64,000 bases of DNA. It comes from Lepus europaeus (Eukaryota; Chordata; Mammalia; Lagomorpha; Leporidae). The DNA is taken from NCBI RefSeq assembly GCF_033115175.1, contig NC_084827.1, positions 146,685,701 through 146,749,700 of the forward strand. The letters run 5' to 3'. A program made the position numbers and the translations under genes. This document shows, piece by piece, positions 1 to 9,780 of the stretch (positions are counted from its first letter, which is position 1; every line of letters starts with the position of its first letter). The notes beneath the pieces were generated by a model that saw nothing but the letters and a program-made list of their open reading frames with translations, was not told the origin of the DNA and searched no databases.

Positions 1-111
1 TGGCCTGGAAGAGGGGCAACCGGGACAGAATCCGGCGCCCCGACAGGGACTAGAACCCAGTGTGCCGGCGCTGCAGGCGGAGGATTAGCCTAGTGAGCTG
101 CGGCGCTGGCC
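1..111 (-). repeat. C repeat (young), cut by window edge
   Basis: Only the tRNA-like 5' third is in the window, with the antisense B-box text GACTAGAACCCAG and the GC-rich start at 111. Confidence 0.9.
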
Positions 112-412
112 TGTTTACCAGCTTTCTTAGGCATTTTATATTTATTTTCACTGGGACATCTTTAGAACAAGGCCAAAATTTGGTGTAGTCATACATTATT
201 TATGAAACCTGAATCTTGAGAACAGAGGTGTAATAAAGCTGTACAACTTGGTTTGCCAAAAGTAATGCTGAAAGTAAACATATGTTCAATTTAATCATAT
301 ATTTTATGTATTTATTTTTTATGAAATTATATAGCAATATTACCTTCTATTTCTATCTTCTCTTTTTTTTCTACTCATAAAATTCAAGTATATCACACTT
401 CACATAATCTTT

Positions 413-741
413 TTTTTTTTTTTTTGACAGAGTGGATAGTGAGAGAGAGAGAGACAGAGAGAAAGGTCTTCCTTTTTGCCGTTGGTTCACCCTCCCAATG
501 GCCGCTGCAGCCGGCACATTGCGCTCATCCGAAGCCAGGAGCCAGGTGCTTCTCCTGGTCTCCCATGCGGGTGCAGGGCCCAAGCACTTGGGCCATCCTC
601 CACTGCACTCCCGGGCCATAGCAGAGAGCTGGCCTGGAAGAGGGGCAACCGGGATAGAATCCGGCGCCCCAACCGGGACTAGAACCCAGTGTGCCAGCAC
701 CGCAAAGCGGAGGATTAGCCTGTTGAGCCACGGCGCCAGCC
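413..741 (-). repeat. C repeat (young)
   Basis: Full length with a poly-T start. The TSD CACATAATCTTT lies at 401-412 and 742-753. It is tRNA-derived, with the B box at its right end. Confidence 0.95.
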
Positions 742-837
742 CACATAATCTTTATTAACACTTTATGGAAGCAGTAGAACACAACGTTTATGCAAATAAC
801 TTGGGTAGAGGCCCCAAATCTCTTGTTTCCTAGAAAA

Positions 838-1005
838 GTGTGTGACTTGGGTCAAATTATTTAATATCTGTAGTCTTCAGTTCCCTCATTTGTGAAGTAG
901 GAATATATTTCTGCCTATGTCACAGGACCACAGTAAAGGTTAAAGGAGATGCTGAATGTGAAGTGTTCAGTATGTGCCTGACATAATAAACACTTAAAAG
1001 CATTA
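838..1005 (+). repeat. MIR element
   Basis: The MIR core order is visible: GACTTGGGTCAAATTATTTA, then CAGTTCCCTCATTTGTGAAG, ending with a GTGCCTGACATAATAAACAC-like 3' part. It is diverged. Confidence 0.7.
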
Positions 1006-1297
1006 TTATAATTAAGTGAAAAATAATGGTTCCCTTCATTTAAATTCGCAGAAATAACCAAGCTCACTCTAATATATGAAGGTGTTTGACCAATGAAAAT
1101 ATTTTATTTCTTTAATCTGGATAAATTCTGTGATTCAGTGTATGGGAAAAATTAAAAATGAAAAAGTATAAATTGCTTATGGAGCTGTAAATCATATATT
1201 ATAGAAGTTTATGCTGAAAGAGAAGCTTTATCTCTTTTGATCTACATGCTTGTTGCTAGATGGTTTATATTTTTATTCTGTTTTATGTTCTCTGCAG

Positions 1298-1460
1298 AAA
1301 ATTTGTGGAAAGGGAACTGTTCAAACCTGATGAGATACCTGAAAGACATAATTTATCTTTTTTTCCAACTGTAAATGATATAAAAAATCACATCCATGAA
1401 GTACAGAAATCCTTGGGAAATGGAGACATGGTATTTAATTCAGACATCATTCCAGCAACG
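1298..1460 (+). CDS. CARF: CARF internal coding exon (first in window)
   Basis: The acceptor is TTCTCTGCAG ending at 1297 and the donor is ACG|GTATAA. The first base completes a codon begun in an exon to the left of the window, so the entry phase is 2, and the exon ends in phase 0. It encodes a stretch beginning [17 protein letters not shown] and ending in IIPAT, which I recognise as CARF. The segment is hydrophilic, mixed acidic and basic, with no membrane segment. The open frame visible upstream of 1298 is intronic read-through and its apparent start at 1260 is not real. Confidence 0.93.
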
Positions 1461-1748
1461 GTATAAATACAACCACAGTTCTTTGTTTTATTACAGATTC
1501 TTCCTCAGCTTCTATTAATATTTACCCTAATTAAGATGGCTACTATTAGAACATTTGAACAATTATGTAAAACAGTGGCTTGTTTTTCTTAAAAATCTAA
1601 ACACTAAACTCTCAGGTGATGACTTGTTTAAATATTTTTATCACCACACAAGAACAAAAAAAATCAGTAAATTTACAAATCTATTAATAAAAATACTATA
1701 ATCATCATTTTAAAATCAATATTTTTTTCTCAGTAAAAATTGTTTCTT

Positions 1749-2109
1749 GGGGCTGAAGTTGTGGCACAGTGGGTAAAGCAGCTGCCTGCATCCCTGGCTT
1801 CCCTTATGGGCACCGGTTCAAGTCCTGGCTGCTCCACTTCTGATCCAGCTCCTTACTAATGCACCTGGGAAAGCAACAGAATATGGCCAAAGTGCTTGGG
1901 CCCATGAACCCACGTGGGAGACCCAGAAGACGCTGCTGGCTCCTGGCTTCAGCCTGGACCAGGACCTGGACCTGACTGTTGTAGCCATTTGGGGAGTGAA
2001 CCAGTGGATAGAAGATATCTTTCTCACTGTTTGTCTCTCTGTCTGTCTGTCTGTCTCTCTGTAAATGTGCCTTCCAAATAAATAAGTAAATCTTTTTAAA
2101 AAATAAAAT
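1749..2109 (+). repeat. C repeat (old type)
   Basis: Full length, with a GTCTGTCTGT microsatellite near the 3' end and an AAATAAATAAGTAAATC tail. Confidence 0.9.
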
Positions 2110-2510
2110 AATTTTTTCATTTAGTGGACATTTATCGAGTGTACACTGTATATCATCCCTCCCTCATATTTAAATAGATGGACAAGTTAAAAAAGAGTAG
2201 TTCAGACTTGAATATACAAAGGAAAGATATGGGCTCCATATGTGATATATGGGTACTTTGATGCTATAGTTTCCATCTGAATGTTAGTCATTCTGTGAAA
2301 ATTTTGTCTACTCTGAATAAATTACTATAATCACCCAAAAACTGCTAATTGCAATGCAGACTGTGATTATGGCATTAAAATCTGTTTAGCAATGTCCACT
2401 GCTTTCCTTTTACTATCAAATTTCAGTAACTGGGTAGATTTGCATTTCTTTTTTTTTAAAGCTACAACTGCCATTTCTTGCTATCCACAACTCTTAATTA
2501 TTCAATATGC
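2110..2510. other. CARF intron without features
   Basis: AT-rich single-copy-looking DNA; I see no exon or named repeat. Confidence 0.5.
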
Positions 2511-2526
2511 AAAATTCAGGAGCTGA

Positions 2527-2875
2527 GGCCGGCGCTGTGGCTCACTAGGCTAATCCTCCGCCTGTGGCGCCGGGACACCGGGTTCTAGTCCCGGTCGGGG
2601 CACTGGATTCTGTCCCGGTTGCCCCTCTTCCAGGCCAGCTCTCTGCTGTGGCAAGGGAGTGCAGTGGAGGATGGCCCAAATACTTGGGTCCTGCACCCCA
2701 TGGGAGACCAGGAGAAGCACCTAGTTCCTGCCATCGGATCAGCATGGTGCGCCGGTCGCAGCGCGCCAGCCGCGGCGGCCATTGGAAGGTGAACCAACGG
2801 CAACGGAAGACCTTTCTCTCTGTCTCTCTCTCTCTCTCTGACTGTCCACTCTGCCTGTCAAAAAAAAAAAAAAAA
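2527..2875 (+). repeat. C repeat (young)
   Basis: The TSD is AAATTCAGGAGCTGA / AAATTCAGTAGCTAA (two differences). An inverted older copy follows 48 bp later. Confidence 0.95.
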
Positions 2876-2922
2876 AAATTCAGTAGCTAAAACAGATTTG
2901 GTTAGCAATTGTCCTTACCATC

Positions 2923-3258
2923 TTTTTTTTTTTAAGGATTTTTATTTATTTATTTATTTGAAAGGCAGAGTTACAGAGAGGCAGAGAGAGAGAAAGAGGT
3001 CTTCCATCCACTGGTTCGCTCCCCAGGTGGTCACAGTGGCCAGAGTTGCACCGATCCGAAGCCAGGAGCCAGGAGCCTCCTCCAGGTCTCCCACGTGGGT
3101 GCAGGGGGCCAAGGACTTGGGCCATCTTCTGCTACTTTCCCAGGCTACAGCAGAGAGCCGGATCGGAAGTAGAGCAGCCAGGACTTGAGTCAGTGTCCAT
3201 GTGGGAAGCCAGCACTGCAGGCGGTGGCTTTACCAGCTACACTACAGTGCCAGCCCCT
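2923..3258 (-). repeat. C repeat (old type)
   Basis: The TSD GTCCTTACCATC at 2911-2922 reappears as GTCCTTGCCATC at 3259-3270. Confidence 0.93.
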
Positions 3259-3357
3259 GTCCTTGCCATCTATACTTGTTATCCCAGTTCTTGCTCTCTG
3301 AACTTGGGAACCTAATGTATTTAAATATTTGTGCTTTCAGAATATCAACAAGTGAAG

Positions 3358-3688
3358 GGTGCCAGCGCTGTGGCATAACAGGTTAAGCTTTGGCCTGCAG
3401 CACCAGCATCTCATATGGCTGTTGGTTCAAGTCCCAGCTGCTCTACTTCTGATGTAGCTCTCTGTTAATGTGCCTAGGAAAGCAGGGGAAGATGGCACAA
3501 GTCCCTAGGCCCCTACACCTACATGGGAGACATATAAAAAGCTCCCAGCTACTGGCTTCAGCCTGGCCTAGCCCTGGCCATTGTGGCCTTTTAGGGAGTG
3601 AACCAGCCGATGAAAGATCCCTCTCTGCATCTCTCCTCTCTGTAATTTTACCTTTCAAATAAATTTTTTAAAAATTTTTTAAAAAAGC
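3358..3688 (+). repeat. C repeat (old type)
   Basis: Full length, ending in AAATAAATTTTTTAAAAA. A short TSD, CAAGTGAA / CAAGTAAA, is plausible. Confidence 0.9.
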
Positions 3689-3812
3689 AAGTAAAGAGTA
3701 GTCACAGAATAAAATGCAATTGTACTATTACTGAATAAAATTTGACACTTTAAGTTTTTTTTTTTTCAGTATAGCTGCCTTATTTTTACTGAAGTAAATG
3801 TTTTCATTTCAG

Positions 3813-3876
3813 CTTCAGTGGACTACAGATAGTGGGAATATTCTCCGAGAGACTGTGACAGTTACATTTGCAGAAG
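3813..3876 (+). CDS. CARF: CARF internal coding exon (64 nt)
   Basis: This exon is too short to stand out as an open frame. The acceptor is TTTTCATTTCAG ending at 3812 and the donor is GAAG|GTAGGT. It enters in phase 0 directly after the previous exon, encodes [21 protein letters not shown], and leaves the first base of a glycine codon to be completed at 6740. Phase agreement on both sides and the match to the CARF protein support it. Confidence 0.92.
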
Positions 3877-4189
3877 GTAGGTTATCTTGAATATCTTAAA
3901 ATATAAAATCATACAATGTTAAAACTGGAAAGAACTTAAGATATTATCTCATCTAGCCAAACTTTATAGATAAATATATATATATAGAAGCTAAGAGCAG
4001 CCGTGTTCATCAAGGTGTTTCTAGATATTTAAATTTCCTCCTGAATTGGACTTTTTGTTTTTTTGTTTCTGACTGATATTTTGAATCTGATTCCTAGCAC
4101 AGTAAACTAGAAGGCTGGCTAATTCCAGAAGAAATAACCCTAAGATACCTTGATCTGGAGACTATTGACTGTCGTTTGGTTTGCTTTCT

Positions 4190-4560
4190 CTCATGTTCTA
4201 CTTCCATGTTCTCTCAATATGCCAAGTTTATTTTCGTCCTTCAACATGTGTTCTCTCTCCTGGAAACATTTTTCTTTCTCTTCTTCATCACAAATTCCTC
4301 TTATTCCTCACACAGCAGTCTATGTTTGTAAGTGCTCTTTTAACTTTATTCTTTAAATATAGTTAACTATTCATTCTTTCGTTTTTATCTCTGCATTTAG
4401 CATGCTAACCTTGTTTTATTTTTAATGATTCTATATCTTTCATTATGATTTAAGTTCCTCAGGGGCAGATATGTTTTACTTAAAATAGTGAATCTAGTAC
4501 CTGGCACAATGCCTGCTAAAATTAATACCTAAATAAATGCTTTAGAATCCATTAATGAAT
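4190..4560 (+). repeat. L2 3'-end fragment
   Basis: Ends with the L2 signature TACCTGGCACAATGCCTG and AATACCTAAATAAATGC; pyrimidine-rich text precedes it. Confidence 0.5.
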
Positions 4561-4759
4561 AACTAATAGCTATAAATGTTATTTTTCAAATTTTAACTTA
4601 TCAGTAAAGTCACTTTGCTTACAGTTCACTTTCAAATTCTTTTTCATTATTCATTTCTTCTGCACATATTTCGGAATATGTGCTAAATACATAGAAAAAA
4701 CAGGCAAGTAGAATAAACAGGTAGTTCCTGCTCAGTGTTTCTCAAAAGTTTAGCAGGAG

Positions 4760-5069
4760 GGTGCCAATGCTGTGGCTTAACTGCGGTGCCAGCATCTCAT
4801 ATGGGTGCCAATTCAAGTCCTAGCTGTTCTTCTTCTGACCCAGCTCCCTGCCAATGTGCCTGGGAAAGCAGAGGAAGATGGCCCAAGTCCTTGGGCCCCT
4901 GCACCCAAGTGGGAGACCCACGAGAAGCTCTTGGCTCCTGGCATTGGATCGGCCCAGCTCTGGCCATTGTGGCAATTTGGGGAGTGAACCAGTGGATCAC
5001 TTTCTTTCTCTCTCCCTCTTTCTCTATAACTCTGCCTTTCAAATAAATTAAATTAATCTTTTTTTAAAA
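4760..5069 (+). repeat. C repeat (old type)
   Basis: The TSD AAAAGTTTAGCAGGAG (4744-4759) matches AAAAGTTTAGCAAGAG (5070-5085). Confidence 0.93.
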
Positions 5070-5285
5070 AAAAGTTTAGCAAGAGTAAAGGATACTAAAC
5101 AAATATATTCTAATTAATTACTATTATGAAAAACTATTACTATGAAAGAATTAGACAACATTATATCAAGATAGTGGTAGAGATGTGTAATTTAGGCCAG
5201 GAGTAAGGAAATGATACTTAAAAATGTGATTTTTGAGCAAATAAATGAACAATGAATAGAAATCTGTCAATAAAAGGAATAACAT

Positions 5286-5579
5286 ATTGGGACCAGCATT
5301 GTGGCATAGCAGGTTAAGCCTCTGCCTGCAACACTGGCTTCGCATGTACTTGGGAAAGCAGTGGAGCATGGGCCAAGCTCTTCGACCTGTTCCATCCACG
5401 TAGTAGACCCAAATGAAGCTCCTGGCTTTGGCCCGACCCAACCCCAGCTGTTGTAGCCATTTGGGGAGTGAACCAGGAGATGGAGGATCTCTCTGTCCCT
5501 GTCCCTCCCCCACTCTCTAACTCTGCCTTTCAAAATAAATAAATAAATCTTTATATATATTATATATATATATTTGAAA
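5286..5579 (+). repeat. C repeat (old type)
   Basis: Internally shortened in the tRNA-like part. The TSD is AAAAGGAATAACAT / AAAAGGAATAGCAT. The tail holds a TATATA run. Confidence 0.9.
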
Positions 5580-5821
5580 AAAAGGAATAGCATGTGCAAA
5601 GGCCAAGTAGGAAAGAACTTGTCATGTTTAAGGCACTTAAGAAGGCTAATGTGGGTTTAGTGAAGATAGTACTTGGAGTTAACACTGGGTAATCAGCAAG
5701 TTTAAAAGGCCATTTTGGCAGTACAGATGAAAGTTGATAGTAGTTTAAACCACAGTTGGTGACATATATATTAAAAGTAAACAGATTAAGGAGTTATTTT
5801 AAAAGTAGAATTCAGTGACCT

Positions 5822-6157
5822 TGTTTTTTGTTTTTTGTCTTTGTTTTAAAAACCTCCCATATACTGGTTTACTTCCCAAATGCCTACAACAGCCTAGGAT
5901 GGGCCAAGCCAAGGCGAGGAGCCCTGATCTCAATCCAGTTCTCCCACATGGGTTTGCAGGAACCCAATTACTTGAACTACCAACTGCTGCCTCCTAGGGT
6001 AGAACTTAGCAGGAAATTGGAATTGTGTGTGGAGTTAGGACTAGAAGTCCCAGAACATAAGCAGGGAGCTGGATCAAAGTGGAGCAGCCAGGACATGAAC
6101 CAGTGCCCATAAGGGATGCCAGCATCACATTACCTATTTTGCCACAGCACTGTCCCC
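5822..6157 (-). repeat. C repeat (diverged)
   Basis: The head is at the right end (CACAGCACTGTCCCC) and the tail is T-rich. It is heavily mutated. Confidence 0.75.
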
Positions 6158-6349
6158 TGAATTTATATGTTTAAAGCTCCCTTAGTGATTCTGATAATCT
6201 GCAGGTTTTGGAAATAAGGAGCTTAGTGGCTTTTTGTAAATGACTTTTTATCCTTAGCATACCTTTGACAATATTTTCTCTTCCAGTTTTAATATATAGA
6301 GTTGTAATTACATATAGTATCCAAGGAGCTATAAAAATTATTTTGATTT

Positions 6350-6695
6350 GCCGGCGCCGTGGCTCACTAGGCTAATCCTCCGCCTTGCCGCGCCAGCACA
6401 CCGGGTTCTAGTCCCGGTCGGGGCGCCGATCCTGTCCCGGTTGCCCCTCTTCCAGGCCAGCTCTCTGCTGTGGCCAGGGAGTGCAGTGGAGGATGGCCCA
6501 AGTCCTTGGGCCCTGCACCCTATGGGAGACTAGGATAAGCACCTGGCTCCTGCCATCGGATCAGCGCGGTGCGCCCGCCGCAGCGCGCCGGCCACAGCGG
6601 CCATTGGAGGGTGAACCAACGGCAAAGGAAGACCTTTCTCTCTGTCTCCCTCTACTGTCCACTCTGCCTGTCAAAAATTTAAAAAAAAAAAAAAG
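6350..6695 (+). repeat. C repeat (young) just upstream of a CARF exon
   Basis: A perfect 17-bp TSD, AAAAATTATTTTGATTT, at 6333-6349 and 6696-6712. It ends 45 bp before the exon at 6740. Confidence 0.96.
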
Positions 6696-6739
6696 AAAAA
6701 TTATTTTGATTTAATTAATTTATATTTTATATGATTTAG

Positions 6740-6870
6740 GAAATTCATCAGGAGAATCAATTACCACCAAAGTGGAAACAAATCAGACAGGGGGTTCTTT
6801 GTCTCCAGATCCAACCCAGTTGCTTTCCTCACTTTCCTCATTTCAGCCCAAATTATTTACACAACTACAG
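6740..6870 (+). CDS. CARF: CARF internal coding exon (131 nt)
   Basis: The acceptor is ATGATTTAG ending at 6739 and the donor is CTACAG|GTAAGT, close to perfect. Two bases complete the split glycine codon, followed by 43 full codons rich in Ser, Thr and Gln ([17 protein letters not shown] and on to FTQLQ). Such composition fits a low-complexity activation region rather than a folded domain. A young SINE ends only about 45 bases upstream of the acceptor (6350-6695, TSD to 6712), so the polypyrimidine tract lies next to inserted DNA. Confidence 0.92.
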
Positions 6871-7233
6871 GTAAGTATATAGTAAAACAGCCAAATTTGA
6901 GGAACTTCTTCCTTAATCTCTCCTCTTCTCCTAGGGACTTTAGGGAATTATTATAGAACTTTAATAATGACAAAATGTGTTGTAATTGTTAATTTCCTGA
7001 CCTCTTTGTGTCTTGATTTAAGGTAATTCAAACTATATTTTGATGATTGCAGAAAAATTTAGTTGTAGTACTTTTCTCTTGGTTCTTGTTTCTGTTATCA
7101 GTTAATATTGTTTAATAGCTATACTCATAATATTTTATTTGTTTCATTTTTTTGTTAAAAGAAAAACATATCCCATGAAAATATCATACATAGTCAATTC
7201 ACACATTTTAATGTAACTCTTTTTGATCTAAAG

Positions 7234-7603
7234 GGTTTGCAGTTACAGCCAAGATTCGCCTCTCCTGACACATCACCAGCTCTGCTACCAGTAGATAATC
7301 ACCCATCCTCCAGTCCGTCAAGACTCCTGGATTCAATAGGAAGTGCTGTAATGAATAATAATTCTCTCCTGCTTGGTCAAAGTCACAGCCTTCAAACAGA
7401 TACATGCCTAACCCCAGACAACAGTACTGCCTCTACCATTGCTAACCTCCCAGAACCCGATCAAAATCTAGTTGAAGTTGATCAACTAGCTGAAGTTGAA
7501 GATGCTGAAGGTACAGTAAATCTGGAAGGAAGTGTTCATCAGATTCTCTTGGAAGATGTGCAGACCCTTCCAATACGGATTATGGACAACCACCCAGCTC
7601 TTA
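7234..7603 (+). CDS. CARF: CARF internal coding exon (370 nt)
   Basis: This is the longest CARF exon in the window. The acceptor is TTTTGATCTAAAG ending at 7233 and the donor is CTCTTA|GTAAGT. It encodes 123 codons plus one base, opening [15 protein letters not shown]. The protein is Ser/Pro/Asn-rich at first, then turns acidic ([20 protein letters not shown]) and ends near RIMDNHPAL. The acidic, proline-rich make-up is typical of an activation domain; that function is inferred from composition. The open frame continues into the intron to 7728, but the strong donor and phase match show the exon ends at 7603. Confidence 0.94.
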
Positions 7604-7906
7604 GTAAGTTCAGACCAACTTGTGGTGTCATTTTTTTTACCTGTATGAGCTACCACCACTATCTATTATACTACGTTATTGAAAAAAATACTATCACATC
7701 TACCCTGTCATTTAGCAATAATATATAAATCAAGCATGATTAGAGGGAAGGGGGAAATTTCACTAGCTTGAGTTTAAGAACTTCTAATTTTTTTTCATCT
7801 TCCTATTTCTGATTATTTATTCCACTTAAAATTACTCATTCCCTGATTACCAATTTTCCATGGAAAATCTCTGAAACCAAGAAGGTCATTTTAGAATGTA
7901 TGGGGA

Positions 7907-8246
7907 GGCCGGCGCCGCGGCTCACTTGGCTAATCCTCCGCCTTGCGGCGCCGGGACACCGGGTTCTAGTCCTGGTCGGGGCACCGATCCTGTCCCGGTT
8001 GCCCATCTTCCAGGCCAGCTCTCTGCTGTGGCCAGGGAGTGCAGTGGAGGATGGCCCAAGTCCTTGGGCCCTGCACCCCATGGGAGACCAGGAGAAGCAC
8101 CTGGCTCCTGCCATCGGATCAGCGCGGTGTGCCGGCCGCAGCGCGCCAACTGCAGCGGCCATTGGAGGGTGAACCAACGGCAAAAGGAAGACCTTTCTCT
8201 CTGTCTCTCTCTCACTGTCCTCCACTCTGCCTGTCAAAAAAAAAAA
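7907..8246 (+). repeat. C repeat (young)
   Basis: A perfect TSD, AATGTATGGGGA, at 7895-7906 and 8247-8258. Confidence 0.96.
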
Positions 8247-8644
8247 AATGTATGGGGAAAAAATGATAGAAGTAAATAAAACAAGGAAAACTTTCAGTGT
8301 CCAGTTTATAATGGAAAAATGATATATGCACATATACAAAGAAGAGTGGGCAAAGTATAAAGGATTAAAGGAAGATTTTGAGTTATAAACTTAATTGTTG
8401 AGTTCTCTGGAAGTTGAAGGGGAACTAGTAAGACTTGCGCACTTGGTTTTCATTCAAGATCTTATTTTCTTCACTTTATTACTAACCCAGTCAATATAGT
8501 AGTAAACTCTGTTAAATCCTACTTGATCTAATTCTATCACTTAACACAAATATTAATGGATTGGGCACTTTTATAGGAAAAATTTAGCTTTCTTTGAAGA
8601 TCAAAACTCTTTACAGAAATTAGAATATGTGTTGTTCACTCTAT

Positions 8645-8941
8645 TTTTTTTTTTTAAGATTTATTTTATTTATTTGAAAGAGTTACAGAGAAAGGTAGAG
8701 ACAAGGGAGGTCTTCCATCCACTGGTTCACTCTCCAAATGCGTTGATCCAAAGCCAGGAGCTTTTTTCGGGTCTCCCATGTGGGTGCAGGGGCCCAAGGA
8801 CTTGGGCCATCTTCTACTGCCTTCCCAGGCCATAGCAGAGAGCTGGATTGGAAGTGGAACAGCTAGGACTTGAACCAGCACCCATATGGAATGCTGGCAC
8901 TGCAGACCAGGGCCTTAACCCATTGCGCCACAGCACTAGTC
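8645..8941 (-). repeat. C repeat (old type)
   Basis: Poly-T/AAGATTTATT start and a CACAGCACTAGTCCC head. A weak TSD, TGTTCACTCT / TGTCACTCT. Confidence 0.88.
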
Positions 8942-9134
8942 CCTGTCACTCTGTCTTCATCATCATTCTTTTGGGTAATGAAAAGTGTGACTTAACTCCT
9001 GCCAGGAAGAGCATTGTCTTTTAAATTTGGAAAAATTTCTTTTAAGAAAATGTGTCCAGAGTGCTGTGACAGTTGTAACTATGCCAAACTTTAGTAGACA
9101 GGAAGGAAAGAGGAATAATTGTTCATGAATTCTT
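8942..9134. other. CARF intron without features (with 9291-9780)
   Basis: Nothing recognised besides the MIR between them; 9,291-9,780 precedes the PDK1 retrocopy. Confidence 0.45.
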
Positions 9135-9290
9135 ACAACTCCATGAACTAGACAGTGGTGTCCCTATTCTATAGCTGGGGAAACTAAGGCTCAGGGAGGT
9201 TAGGTAGTCGCTTGAAATTCACATTGGGTGAGTGACAGAGCCCCATCTCTCTGGCTTCCAAAGCTTGTTTCCTTTCTAACATCCTTCCTC
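9135..9290 (-). repeat. MIR element
   Basis: AGCTGGGGAAACTAAGGCTC followed by AGGGAGGTTAGGTAG and a GTGACAGAGCC block match the antisense MIR core. Confidence 0.65.
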
Positions 9291-9780
9291 CCTTGGTGTT
9301 ATATCATGGTGTTTCTGGGAATTCTAATCCAGATTGCCTTAAAGAAGACCTCTGTGGATCCAGGTTTGCATAGTTTATCAGGTTAGTCCATAATCTGAGG
9401 GACTGCTTCACTTGGGTGGGTTTTCAGTCACTCAGTTCAGCCCTCTGCTTTTCTGTGGCTCAGGCTAAGCCCCGAGGGACTTGTATGTGACAAGCATTAG
9501 GTGAGTTCAGCAACTTCTCTGAGCAAATGACAGTTCCCTTAACTTTTATTTCTCATAGCAACCTTAAAACTGATATTCTTGAAAAAGAGAAATGAAGATT
9601 TGGTTTTACACGTCCCATTTGCCGGTTCACGTAGTGCTTCTGCCATGCCATGTGTAGATTCATTTATCATAAGTATTCTGAAGTCAGAACGGTAAATGCT
9701 TTCTGAAATATTTCAAGCATGTAAACACATGGTTCACATAGCTGAGTCAGAGCCATCATTTAGAATGTCATTTAGAACGT

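Noticed and set aside
1260-1466. ATG at 1260 as a gene start
   Set aside because: It lies in the intron; the splice acceptor at 1297 and CARF identity begin after it.
7836-8339. Minus-strand open frame of 167 codons
   Set aside because: It lies over the C repeat at 7907-8246; the same peptide pattern recurs in every young copy (for example at 30181, 31281 and 40734).
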